A stretch of DNA of 8,255 nt, taken from positions 1-8,255 of the forward strand of contig CALMLK010000101.1 of assembly GCA_937868035.1 (NCBI GenBank), in the 5' to 3' direction. The position numbers and the translations under genes are program-made. The notes beneath the pieces were generated by a model. That model was not told the origin of the DNA, searched no databases, and saw nothing but the letters and a program-made list of their open reading frames with translations. Within the stretch, counting starts at the first letter, position 1, and each line of letters opens with the position of its first letter. Source of the DNA: an uncultured Alphaproteobacteria bacterium (GTDB lineage: Bacteria; Pseudomonadota; Alphaproteobacteria; Rhizobiales; Aestuariivirgaceae). Below are positions 1 through 6,800 of the stretch, one piece after another.

Positions 1-42
1 CTGACCGTGGCGACGGCGGAACGGCGCAGCAAGAAGAAATAG
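1..42 (+). CDS. Possible C-terminal tail of an upstream gene (partial)
   Basis: The frame starting at base 1 is open for 13 codons and ends at a TAG at 40-42, giving the tail LTVATAERRSKKK. Base composition changes sharply from GC-rich to AT-rich just after this stop, as expected where a gene ends and a control region begins. A basic, lysine-rich C-terminus is common but not diagnostic. In several alphaproteobacteria the gene upstream of iolC encodes the RpiR-type repressor IolR, but 13 residues cannot show that here. It could also be chance reading of noncoding sequence. Confidence 0.35.
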   Translation: MTVATAERRSKKK

Positions 43-54
43 AATATTCATTCC
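41..54. promoter_or_regulatory. Candidate IolR-type operator, copy 1
   Basis: The sequence AGAA-TATTCA-TTCC matches seven of eight fixed bases of GGAA-N6-TTCC, which I recall from memory as the palindrome reported for the RpiR-family repressor IolR of Sinorhizobium meliloti upstream of iol genes. It lies just upstream of the -35 hexamer at 57-62. Its reverse complement agrees with copy 2 (70-83) at 11 of 14 positions. The first base overlaps the stop codon of the possible upstream gene. Operator function is inferred from motif, pairing and place in front of iolC. Confidence 0.45.
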
Positions 55-56
55 AC

Positions 57-62
57 TTGACA
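57..62 (+). promoter_or_regulatory. Candidate -35 hexamer of the iolC promoter
   Basis: TTGACA is a perfect match to the sigma-70-type -35 consensus and sits in the AT-rich stretch before iolC. With a 17-base spacer the -10 would be TTCTGT at 80-85, a poor match to TATAAT, so the core promoter may be weak or need help. It lies between two candidate operators, and the downstream one covers the spacer and part of the putative -10, a geometry suited to repression. No transcription start can be fixed from sequence alone. Confidence 0.4.
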
Positions 63-69
63 AATTAGG

Positions 70-83
70 GGAATTATTGTTCT
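70..83. promoter_or_regulatory. Candidate IolR-type operator, copy 2
   Basis: GGAA-TTATTG-TTCT matches seven of eight fixed bases of GGAA-N6-TTCC. Its single mismatch is the mirror image of that in copy 1, so the two sites are inverted relatives spaced 29 bases centre to centre, close to three helical turns. It lies over the spacer and -10 area of the candidate promoter, where a bound repressor would block RNA polymerase. The function is inferred. Confidence 0.45.
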
Positions 84-115
84 GTGTTGGTCACGTTTGA
101 CCCCTACGTTACCAC

Positions 116-119
116 GGAG
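116..119 (+). promoter_or_regulatory. Ribosome binding site fixing the iolC start
   Basis: GGAG lies seven bases before the ATG at 127. The frame is also open from a TTG at 97, but that codon has no Shine-Dalgarno sequence, and starting there would add ten residues unlike the family's N-terminus. This site decides in favour of 127. Confidence 0.7.
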
Positions 120-126
120 TTTTCCC

Positions 127-2046
127 ATGGCTGCCCCATCCGGCGCGCCGACAGCGCTTGACGTCATTACCATGGGGCGCTGCTCCATCGATCTTTACGG
201 CCAGCAGATCGGCTCGCGCCTCGAAGACATGGCCTCCTTCGCCAAGTCGGTGGGGGGTTCTCCCTCCAACATCGCCATCGGCACCGCCCGCCTCGGCCTG
301 CGCTCCGGCCTCATCACCCGCGTGGGCGCCGAGCAGATGGGGCGCTTCGTGCTGGAGCAGATGGCCCGCGAAGGCGTCTCCACCAAGGGCATCGCCACCG
401 ACCCCGCCCGCCTCACCTCGCTGGTGCTGCTGGCGGTCGAAAGCGACAAGTCCTTCCCGCTCATCTTCTACCGCGACAACTGTGCCGACTCGGCCCTCTC
501 TGAGGCCGACGTGAGCGAGGACTTCATCCGCTCCGCGGCGGCCCTCCTCGTCACCGGCACGCATTTCGCCCGCGCCGTGAACGACAAGGCCCAGCGCAAG
601 GCCATGGCGCTCGCAAAGAAACACGGCCGCCGCATTGTCATCGACATCGACTACCGTCCGAACCTCTGGGGCCTCGCGGGTCACGGCGCGGGCGAGGAAC
701 GCTACATCAAGTCCGACATGGTGACGTCCCACCTGCAATCCATCCTCGCCGATTGCGACCTCATCGTCGGCACCGAAGAGGAAGTGCACATCGCCGGCGG
801 CAGCGAGGACACACTGGAGGCGCTGCGCACCATTCGCGGCCTGTCGAAGGGCGTCATCGTGCTGAAGCGCGGTCCCATGGGCTGCGTTGTTTATCCCTCC
901 GCAATTCCTGCCTCCCTCGATGGCGGCATCGTCGGCAAGGGCTTCCCCATCGAAGTCTACAACGTGCTGGGTGCAGGCGACGCCTTCATGTCCGGCTTCT
1001 TGCGGGGCTGGCTGAAGAACGAGCCCTACGAGATCTGCGCCACCTGGGCCAATGCCTGCGGGGCCTTCGCCGTCTCGCGCCTGCTCTGCTCGCCGGAATA
1101 CGTGACCTGGGAAGAACTGCAGTACTTCCTCAAGCACGGCTCGCCCGTGAAGGCGCTGCGCAAGGACGACAACCTCAATCACATCCATCACGCCACCACG
1201 CGCCGCAAGGTCTGGCCGAAACTCCTCGCCTTCGCCATCGACCACCGCAAGCAACTGGAAGACATGGCCGACAGCGTGGGCGCCGACCGGGCCCGCATCG
1301 CGCCCTTCAAGCGCCTCGCCATGCAGGCCATTGCCCGGGTCGCGGATGGCAAGCCGGGCTTCGGCACGCTGCTCGACGACACCTATGGCCGCGAGGCCAT
1401 GTTTGATGCTGCGAAACTCGGCCTGTGGGTGGGCCGCCCGCTGGAAAAACCCGGCTCACGCCCGCTTCAGTTCGAACACACGCAGGATGTGGGATCGCGC
1501 CTTGTCGATTGGCCCGTCGATCACTGCATCAAGTGCCTCGCCTTCTATCATCCCGACGATCCTGCCGAACTGAAGCAGCAGCAGCTGGCCAAATACCGCC
1601 AGCTCTACGAGGCTGCCCGCAAGGTGGGCCGCGAGTTGCTGATCGAGATCATCGCCGGCAAGAACGGCCCGCTCGACCGCTTCACCATCGCCCGCGCCAT
1701 GCAGGAAATCTACGATCTCGGCATCCGCCCTGATTGGTGGAAGCTCGAACCGCAGGCGGACGCCTCCGCCTGGGACGAGATCGGCAAGGTCATCGACAAC
1801 AACGACGCGCTCTGCCGCGGCGTGGTGCTCCTCGGCCTCGAAGCGCCGGAGGATGAACTGGCCAAGGGCTTCGCCGCCGTGGCCGCCAAGCGCCATGTGA
1901 AAGGCTTCGCCGTGGGCCGCACCATCTTCAACGATGCCGCCCGTGCCTGGCTTGCAGGCCAGATCGACGACACCGTAGCCGTCACCATGATGGCAGAAAA
2001 ATTCGGCAGCCTCGTGCGCATCTGGGACGATGCGCGCCGCGCCTGA
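127..2046 (+). CDS. iolC: 5-dehydro-2-deoxygluconokinase fused to a DUF2090 domain (IolC)
   Basis: Phosphorylates 5-dehydro-2-deoxy-D-gluconate in cytoplasmic myo-inositol breakdown. The protein is 639 residues from the ATG at 127, which has a good ribosome binding site. Residues about 10-330 are a PfkB/ribokinase-family kinase, with a GGSPSNIA sugar-binding segment at 43-50 and the signature NVLGAGDAF with presumed catalytic base Asp285. From about residue 350 to the end is DUF2090, an aldolase-like TIM-barrel domain containing FAIDHR at 369-374 and WWKLEP with Lys539. By analogy with the LKVE lysine of LacD-type aldolases, Lys539 may form a Schiff base and cleave the kinase product; this is inference. 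Kinase-DUF2090 fusions of about 640 residues are usual in Gram-negative IolC, against about 330 for the stand-alone Bacillus enzyme. iolD begins 12 bases downstream. The candidate promoter and operators at 41-83 probably control the operon. Confidence 0.93.
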   Translation: MAAPSGAPTALDVITMGRCSIDLYGQQIGSRLEDMASFAKSVGGSPSNIAIGTARLGLRSGLITRVGAEQMGRFVLEQMAREGVSTKGIATDPARLTSLVLLAVESDKSFPLIFYRDNCADSALSEADVSEDFIRSAAALLVTGTHFARAVNDKAQRKAMALAKKHGRRIVIDIDYRPNLWGLAGHGAGEERYIKSDMVTSHLQSILADCDLIVGTEEEVHIAGGSEDTLEALRTIRGLSKGVIVLKRGPMGCVVYPSAIPASLDGGIVGKGFPIEVYNVLGAGDAFMSGFLRGWLKNEPYEICATWANACGAFAVSRLLCSPEYVTWEELQYFLKHGSPVKALRKDDNLNHIHHATTRRKVWPKLLAFAIDHRKQLEDMADSVGADRARIAPFKRLAMQAIARVADGKPGFGTLLDDTYGREAMFDAAKLGLWVGRPLEKPGSRPLQFEHTQDVGSRLVDWPVDHCIKCLAFYHPDDPAELKQQQLAKYRQLYEAARKVGRELLIEIIAGKNGPLDRFTIARAMQEIYDLGIRPDWWKLEPQADASAWDEIGKVIDNNDALCRGVVLLGLEAPEDELAKGFAAVAAKRHVKGFAVGRTIFNDAARAWLAGQIDDTVAVTMMAEKFGSLVRIWDDARRA

Positions 2047-2050
2047 GGAG
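2045..2050 (+). promoter_or_regulatory. Ribosome binding site of iolD
   Basis: GAGGAG overlaps the last two bases of the iolC stop codon and stands eight bases before the iolD ATG. The overlap suggests that translation of iolD is coupled to termination on iolC. Confidence 0.7.
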
Positions 2051-2058
2051 ACACGAGC

Positions 2059-3912
2059 ATGAGCAAGACCATCCGACTCACCACCGCACAAGCCCTCGTC
2101 AGGTTTCTCTGCGCGCAGATGACCGTGATCGACGGCAGGATGACTCCCATCTTCGCCGGCGTCTGGGGCATCTTCGGCCATGGCAACGTCGCAGGCCTCG
2201 GCGAAGCGCTTTACCAGGTGCGCGACCAGCTTCCCACCTACCGCGGGCAGAACGAGCAGAGCATGGCGCTCTCCGCCATCGCCTACACCAAGGCCACCAA
2301 CCGCCGCCGCGTCATGGCGGCGACAAGCTCGATCGGCCCCGGCGCCCTCAACATGGTGACCGCCGCCGCCGTCGCCCATGTGGACCGCCTGCCGCTGCTG
2401 CTCCTGCCCGGCGACGTGTTTGCGGGACGGAGGCCCGACCCCGTGCTCCAGCAGATCGAGGACTTCGGCGACGGCACCGCGACCGTCAACGACTGCTTCA
2501 AGCCCGTCTCCCGCTACTTCGACCGCATCATGCGTCCCGAACAGTTGATCCCCGCGTTGAACCGCACCATGACCGTGCTGACCGATCCCGCCGAGTGCGG
2601 GCCCGTGACGCTCGCCCTCTGCCAGGACACGCAGGCCGAGGCTTTCGATTATCCCGAGAGCTTCTTCCGCGAACGCACCTGGAGCTTCCGCCGTCCGCGC
2701 CCCGACGAAGGTGAACTCCATGCCGCCCTGGCCGTCCTCAAGGCCGCGCAGAAACCCGTCATCATCGCCGGTGGCGGCGTCAACTTCTCGGAGGCCAACG
2801 CTGCCCTTGCCGCCTTCGCCGAACGCCACGGCATTCCTGTGGTGGAGACGCAGGCCGGCAAGTCGTCGCTGCCATTCCTCAACGAACTCAACATGGGGGC
2901 CGTCGGTGTCACCGGTACGGGTGCCTCCAACACCGTGAGCGAAGACGCCGACCTCCTGCTCGCCGTGGGCACGCGCCTGCAGGATTTCACCACCGCCTCA
3001 TGGACGCTGTTCCAGAACGCAGCCAAGACGCTGATCGGCCTCAACACGCAAGTCTTCGACGCCAGCAAGCATCAGGCCCTGCCGCTCGTCGCCGATGCCC
3101 GCGTCGGCCTTGAAGAACTCTCCGCCAATCTCGGCAAGTGGACCGCTCCCGCCGCATGGACGGCAAAGGCGAAGGCGGCCCGCGCCGATTGGATCAAGGT
3201 GGCCGACACCTACACCGCCGCCAGCAATGCCGAACTGCCATCGGATGCGCAGGTGGTGGGATCGGTGCAGCGTGCGCTTGGCCGCGACGTGATCGGCATC
3301 TGTGCGGCGGGCGGCCTGCCCGGCGAGATGCACAAGCTCTGGCAGGCGAGTTTCCCCGGCTCCTACCATATGGAATACGGCTTCTCCTGCATGGGCTACG
3401 AGATTGCCGGCGGCCTTGGCATCAAGATGGCGCGGCCCGACAAGGACGTCGTCGTCATGGTGGGCGACGGTTCCTACATGATGATGAACTCCGAACTCTC
3501 GACCGCCGTGATGCTCGGCCACAAGCTCACCATCGTGCTGCTCGACAACCGCGGCTATGGCTGCATCAACCGCCTGCAGCATGCGACGGGCGGCGAACGC
3601 TTCAACAATCTCTATGACTACAACGTGAAGCAGGAAGTCTCGCCCGCCATCGACTTCGCCGCCCATGCGCGCGCCCAAGGAGCGATTGCCCTGAAGGTGA
3701 AGTCGCTCGCCGAACTGGAGACGGCCCTCAAGGACGCGAAAGACAATACCCGCACCACCCTCATCGTCATCGACACCGATCCGATGATGTCCACCGATGC
3801 CGGTGGCGCGTGGTGGGACGTGGGCGTGCCCGAAGTCTCCGTCCGCCCCACCGTGCTTGACGCCAGCAAGGAATGGGCCGAAGCACGCGCCAGGCAGACC
3901 CTCGGATATTGA
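2059..3912 (+). CDS. iolD: 3D-(3,5/4)-trihydroxycyclohexane-1,2-dione hydrolase (IolD)
   Basis: Opens the six-membered carbon ring of the inositol-derived dione by hydrolysis, giving 5-deoxy-glucuronate; it uses thiamine diphosphate and a divalent metal in the cytoplasm. The 617 residues show the three-part layout of ThDP enzymes: an N-terminal pyrimidine-binding domain with the cofactor-activating glutamate at Glu66 in YRGQNEQSM, a central domain around 200-350, and a C-terminal pyrophosphate-binding domain with the metal motif GDG at 469-471 followed by Asn497 in LLDNRGYG. Length and motifs fit IolD better than acetolactate synthase, as does the segment MTPIFAGVWGIFGHGNVAGL near the N-terminus. 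It sits between iolC and iolB with short gaps, so it is almost certainly co-transcribed with them. All expected catalytic residues are present and nothing looks truncated. Confidence 0.95.
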   Translation: MSKTIRLTTAQALVRFLCAQMTVIDGRMTPIFAGVWGIFGHGNVAGLGEALYQVRDQLPTYRGQNEQSMALSAIAYTKATNRRRVMAATSSIGPGALNMVTAAAVAHVDRLPLLLLPGDVFAGRRPDPVLQQIEDFGDGTATVNDCFKPVSRYFDRIMRPEQLIPALNRTMTVLTDPAECGPVTLALCQDTQAEAFDYPESFFRERTWSFRRPRPDEGELHAALAVLKAAQKPVIIAGGGVNFSEANAALAAFAERHGIPVVETQAGKSSLPFLNELNMGAVGVTGTGASNTVSEDADLLLAVGTRLQDFTTASWTLFQNAAKTLIGLNTQVFDASKHQALPLVADARVGLEELSANLGKWTAPAAWTAKAKAARADWIKVADTYTAASNAELPSDAQVVGSVQRALGRDVIGICAAGGLPGEMHKLWQASFPGSYHMEYGFSCMGYEIAGGLGIKMARPDKDVVVMVGDGSYMMMNSELSTAVMLGHKLTIVLLDNRGYGCINRLQHATGGERFNNLYDYNVKQEVSPAIDFAAHARAQGAIALKVKSLAELETALKDAKDNTRTTLIVIDTDPMMSTDAGGAWWDVGVPEVSVRPTVLDASKEWAEARARQTLGY

Positions 3913-3929
3913 TACTGGGATACTGAATC

Positions 3930-4730
3930 ATGCCCTCCAAACTCCTCGTCAAGCCGTCGAAGAAGACCGGCAAGGTCATCTCCGTCACGCCGAAATCGGC
4001 GAAGTGGAAATACGTCGGCCATGACGTGTGGAAGCTGGCCCCCGGCAAGACCGCCAGGGGCGCGGAAGAGAGGCGCGAGACCTGCATCGTCTTCATCTCC
4101 GGCAAGGGCGAGGTGAAGGTTGCGGGCAAGAGCTTCGGCATGATCGGTGAACGCATGAACGTGTTCGAGGGAAAGCCGTGGAGCGTCTATGTGCCGCCCG
4201 GCGCGAAATGGTCGGTGACGGCGGCAACGGACTGCGTCATCAACATCTGCACGGCTCCGGCCAGGAAGGCCACCGATGCTTTCGTCATCGATCCGGCCAC
4301 GCTCTCGATCGAGACGCGCGGCGCAGGCTCCAACACGCGCTATGTCTGCAACATTCTCCCTGAGCAGGACCCCCGCGCCGAGAGTCTTCTGGTGGTGGAA
4401 GTGATCACGCCCAACGGCTCCACCTCGTCATACCCTTCCCACAAGCACGACAAGAACAACCTGCCCAAGGAGTCGCTGCTGGAAGAGACCTACTACCACC
4501 GCCTCAACCCGCCCCAGGGCTTTGCCTTCCAGCGCGTCTACACCGACGACCGCAAGCTGGACGAAGCCATGGCGGTGGAAGACGGCGACATCACCATGGT
4601 GCCCAAGGGCTACCACCCCTGCGCCACCATCCACGGCTACGACCTCTATTACCTCAACGTCATGGCCGGCCCGGTGCGGATCTGGAAATTCAACAATCAG
4701 AAAGACCACGAGTGGCTGCTGAAGAAATGA
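3930..4730 (+). CDS. iolB: 5-deoxy-glucuronate isomerase (IolB)
   Basis: Converts 5-deoxy-glucuronate, the product of IolD, to 5-dehydro-2-deoxy-gluconate, the substrate of IolC. The protein has 266 residues, normal for IolB of the KduI/IolB bicupin family. The second cupin carries the likely metal ligands: His171 and His173 in YPSHKHD, a glutamate at 185-186 in LEETYYH, and His229 in GYHP. These assignments come from family pattern, not alignment. The start at 3930 follows iolD by 17 bases; its Shine-Dalgarno is modest (GGGA at 3917-3920, nine bases away). In many rhizobia iolE separates iolD from iolB; here it does not. The gene ends 22 bases from the stop of the convergent HAD gene. Confidence 0.95.
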   Translation: MPSKLLVKPSKKTGKVISVTPKSAKWKYVGHDVWKLAPGKTARGAEERRETCIVFISGKGEVKVAGKSFGMIGERMNVFEGKPWSVYVPPGAKWSVTAATDCVINICTAPARKATDAFVIDPATLSIETRGAGSNTRYVCNILPEQDPRAESLLVVEVITPNGSTSSYPSHKHDKNNLPKESLLEETYYHRLNPPQGFAFQRVYTDDRKLDEAMAVEDGDITMVPKGYHPCATIHGYDLYYLNVMAGPVRIWKFNNQKDHEWLLKK

Positions 4731-4752
4731 GGCGGCAGGCTGAGGCAGCTCT
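4731..4752. other. Convergent intergenic gap between iolB and the HAD gene
   Basis: The two operons end tail to tail across 22 bases. I see only weak pairing (GCTGC inside the iolB end with GCAGC at 4745-4749) and no run of T on either strand, so there is no convincing intrinsic terminator. The transcripts probably overlap or end by Rho. Confidence 0.6.
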
Positions 4753-5523
4753 TCACCACCGGAACGCGTCCACCACGAAATCCGGTTTGGGTTCCAGTTC
4801 CGATTCCGCAACCCCCGCCCTCACCCCCTGCTGCACCAGCAGCGTTGACAAGCCGGCACCACGTCCGCCCGCCACGTCATGTTCGGCGCTGTCGCCGATA
4901 CAGAGCACGCGAGCCGGGTTGCCCAGCAGTTTCAGGGCGTGCTGGTAGATGCCCGCGTAAGGTTTTCCGATCCACGACACCTTCCCGCCCATCTCCTCAT
5001 AGACGGCGGCAATGGCGCCGGGTGCGGGTTGCAGGCCGGAGGACGTGATCATCCACCGGTCGGGATTGCAGCACAGGGCCGGCAGCGTGATGCCGCGGAA
5101 CAGGGCGCGATAATCATCGAGCGACAGGCGGGGCGCATTGGAGCCGAGGATGAGCATCACCTCCGCCTGCTTCGGATCATCGACGAAACGGATGGGATCG
5201 AAGGCGTAGTCCTCGCCATCCTTGCCCACGAGCCAGGCCGTCTTGACGTCAAGCGACTGGAACGCCACCTCGCCCGAACTCACGCAATCCACGAAATGCG
5301 CGCGCGGGATTCCCATCTTGACGACGCGCGCCGTGTTGGGGGCGGCGCGCTTTCCGGAATTGGTCATGACGATGACGGGAATATCCGCCGCATGCAATTC
5401 CGCCAGCACGGCGGCAGCGCCCGGATAAAGTTTTTGCCCGTCATGAATGACGCCGAACTGGTCGATCAGCATGGCATCGAAGTCACGGGCGATTTCCCGC
5501 AAACCTGCAATCCTACGCATCAT
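4753..5523 (-). CDS. HAD-superfamily class IIA hydrolase, TIGR01459-like
   Basis: Probably a cytoplasmic phosphatase of small phosphorylated metabolites; substrate unknown. From the ATG at 5523 it has 256 residues. Motif I is LIDQFGVIHDG with nucleophile Asp21, but position +2 is Phe23 where classic HAD phosphatases have a second aspartate. Motif II is VMTNSG with Thr54, the motif III lysine is probably in SWIGKPYAG, and motif IV is CIGDSAEHDVAGG. The cap between motifs II and III marks class IIA (NagD-like). Tandem ATGs at 5523 and 5520 overlap the end of the upstream kinase gene, with a weak GGGA at 5530-5533, which suggests translational coupling. A longer frame open to 5586 would run further into the kinase gene and add 21 residues unlike the family, so I rejected it. 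As last gene of the operon it may remove a phosphorylated by-product; that role is inference. Confidence 0.82.
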   Translation of the reverse strand: MMRRIAGLREIARDFDAMLIDQFGVIHDGQKLYPGAAAVLAELHAADIPVIVMTNSGKRAAPNTARVVKMGIPRAHFVDCVSSGEVAFQSLDVKTAWLVGKDGEDYAFDPIRFVDDPKQAEVMLILGSNAPRLSLDDYRALFRGITLPALCCNPDRWMITSSGLQPAPGAIAAVYEEMGGKVSWIGKPYAGIYQHALKLLGNPARVLCIGDSAEHDVAGGRGAGLSTLLVQQGVRAGVAESELEPKPDFVVDAFRW

Positions 5524-6781
5524 GGCCGATCCCGCGCCAGGCCAGCCGGGCCGTGCCCATGGCGGCATGTTCGCTTTCAGGCTCAAGCGCCGGAACGCCC
5601 AGCGCCTTCAGCCGCATGCGTGTCCATTTGTCGTTGGCCGCGCCACCGCCGACGCTGCGGATCGACGCCAGCGGTGATGCGCCAAGCTCGGCGAGCTTGC
5701 GATAGGCCAGTGCCTCCACCGCCGCGATTCCTTCCAGGAGCCCCTGCAGGAACACCTCGTCCTGCGAGGGCCGTGGCGTGACGCGCGGCGCAAAGGCCGG
5801 ATCATTGATGGGAAAGCGTTCGCCCGGCCGCGACAGCGGATAATAGTCGAGGCCCGTCGGCACCTCGGGATCGATCAGTGCCGTCAGCCGCACGATCTCG
5901 TCGCGCGAGAAGAAGGACGCCAGAACCCCGCCGCCCGTATTGGATGCACCACCTGCCAGCCACTGCTCGCCGATGCGGTGGCTGTAGATGCCGAACTGCG
6001 GCGCGAACACCGGCGTTGCCGAAAGAAGTTTCAAAGTCAACGTGGTCCCGAGCGATGTGACGCCATCACCTGCAGCGCGGGCGCCGCTGGCGAGGAAGGC
6101 CGCACAGCCATCCGTCGTGCCCGCCACCACGGCGACGCCATCGGGCAGACCCAGGTGCTGCGCCATCTCCGGCGTGAGCGTGCCCACGCGGGTTCCGGCG
6201 GGCACCACCGTGGGAAAACGCGCCGCATCGAATCCGGTCCCTGCGATCCACGCCGGCCATTCCCGCGTCACCGGGTCATAGCCGGACTTGAGCGCGTTGT
6301 TTTCATCCGACACATCGAAGCGTCCGCACAGGCGTCCGAGCAGCCAGTCCGCCTGGTGCAGGATGCGGGGCGCGGACTTGTCCATCATCATGGCGCGCGC
6401 CAGCGGCGACGTTCCCCCGAGTGCCGCGGTCTCTGCCGAGGCAACGGCGGCAATGGCCTTCACCGCATCGGCCTCGGCCACGTCGTTGTACATGGAGGCA
6501 AGGCCGAGCGGTTGGCCCGCCGCATCGACCGGCAGGATCGTTCCCGATGTGCCGTCAATCGCCAGCGCCAGCACCTGTATGCCATTCAGCCGCAGACCCG
6601 CGAAGGCCTGGGTGAGCGCATCCCACCAGATCGCCGGATCCTGCAGGGCGCGGCCGAAATCGATGAGTGGTGCCGCCATCGTGGCCTGCGACATGGCGAG
6701 GAGCGCGCCATCCTTGCCGCGCGCCGCAATGCGTACGCCCGATGTGCCCACATCAATGCCCAGAACGGCTTCCTGTGCCAT
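5513..6781 (-). CDS. FGGY-family carbohydrate kinase, D-ribulose kinase (SePSK/AtXK-1) type
   Basis: ATP-dependent sugar kinase, most likely acting on a ketopentose such as D-ribulose. The 422 residues, shorter than the usual 480-520 of xylulokinase or glycerol kinase, match the compact SePSK (Synechococcus)/AtXK-1 subfamily. From memory of SePSK, I align Asp10 and Thr13 of GIDVGTSGVR with its Asp8 and Thr11, Ser79 of IDGTSGT with Ser72, and the catalytic Asp224 of GTTDG with Asp221. Later landmarks are VTSLGTT (241-247), GGASNTGGG, GLDYYPLSRPGERFPI and the C-terminal nucleotide-binding SVGGGAANDKW. SePSK has Ser222 after the catalytic Asp; this protein has Gly225, so substrate preference may differ. 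The start at 6781 has a strong GGGGAG (6796-6791) nine bases upstream. It lies 19 bases after the SorC gene and overlaps the HAD gene by 11 bases. A different polyol or ketose substrate is possible. Confidence 0.85.
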   Translation of the reverse strand: MAQEAVLGIDVGTSGVRIAARGKDGALLAMSQATMAAPLIDFGRALQDPAIWWDALTQAFAGLRLNGIQVLALAIDGTSGTILPVDAAGQPLGLASMYNDVAEADAVKAIAAVASAETAALGGTSPLARAMMMDKSAPRILHQADWLLGRLCGRFDVSDENNALKSGYDPVTREWPAWIAGTGFDAARFPTVVPAGTRVGTLTPEMAQHLGLPDGVAVVAGTTDGCAAFLASGARAAGDGVTSLGTTLTLKLLSATPVFAPQFGIYSHRIGEQWLAGGASNTGGGVLASFFSRDEIVRLTALIDPEVPTGLDYYPLSRPGERFPINDPAFAPRVTPRPSQDEVFLQGLLEGIAAVEALAYRKLAELGASPLASIRSVGGGAANDKWTRMRLKALGVPALEPESEHAAMGTARLAWRGIGHDA

Positions 6782-6790
6782 GGCCTTGCT

Positions 6791-6796
6791 CTCCCC
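6791..6796 (-). promoter_or_regulatory. Ribosome binding site of the FGGY kinase gene
   Basis: On the minus strand this reads GGGGAG, nine bases before the ATG at 6781, in the 19-base gap after the regulator's stop codon. It is the clearest Shine-Dalgarno sequence in the minus-strand operon and suggests the kinase is translated independently and well. Confidence 0.65.
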
Positions 6797-6800
6797 GCGG

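Noticed and set aside
42..49. Perfect eight-base palindrome GAATATTC
   Set aside because: It overlaps the longer GGAA-N6-TTCC-like site at 41-54, which explains the region better and has a matching partner at 70-83.
97..126. TTG start at 97 for IolC, giving 649 residues
   Set aside because: No ribosome binding site precedes the TTG, while GGAG at 116-119 is well placed for the ATG at 127, where family-like sequence begins.
109..1254. Minus-strand open frame of 381 codons opposite iolC
   Set aside because: A shadow of the kinase domain with biased, featureless composition and no ribosome binding site that I can see.
1456..2829. Long minus-strand open frame of 457 codons across iolC and iolD
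   Set aside because: It is antisense to two certain genes, its translation is rich in Gly, Ala, His and Glu without a recognisable domain, and such open frames are expected opposite GC-rich genes.
5524..5586. Upstream extension of the HAD protein to an ATG at 5586
   Set aside because: The extra 21 residues are Pro/Trp/Gly-rich and unlike the family; the tandem ATGs at 5523/5520 fit the kinase stop overlap and the usual N-terminus.
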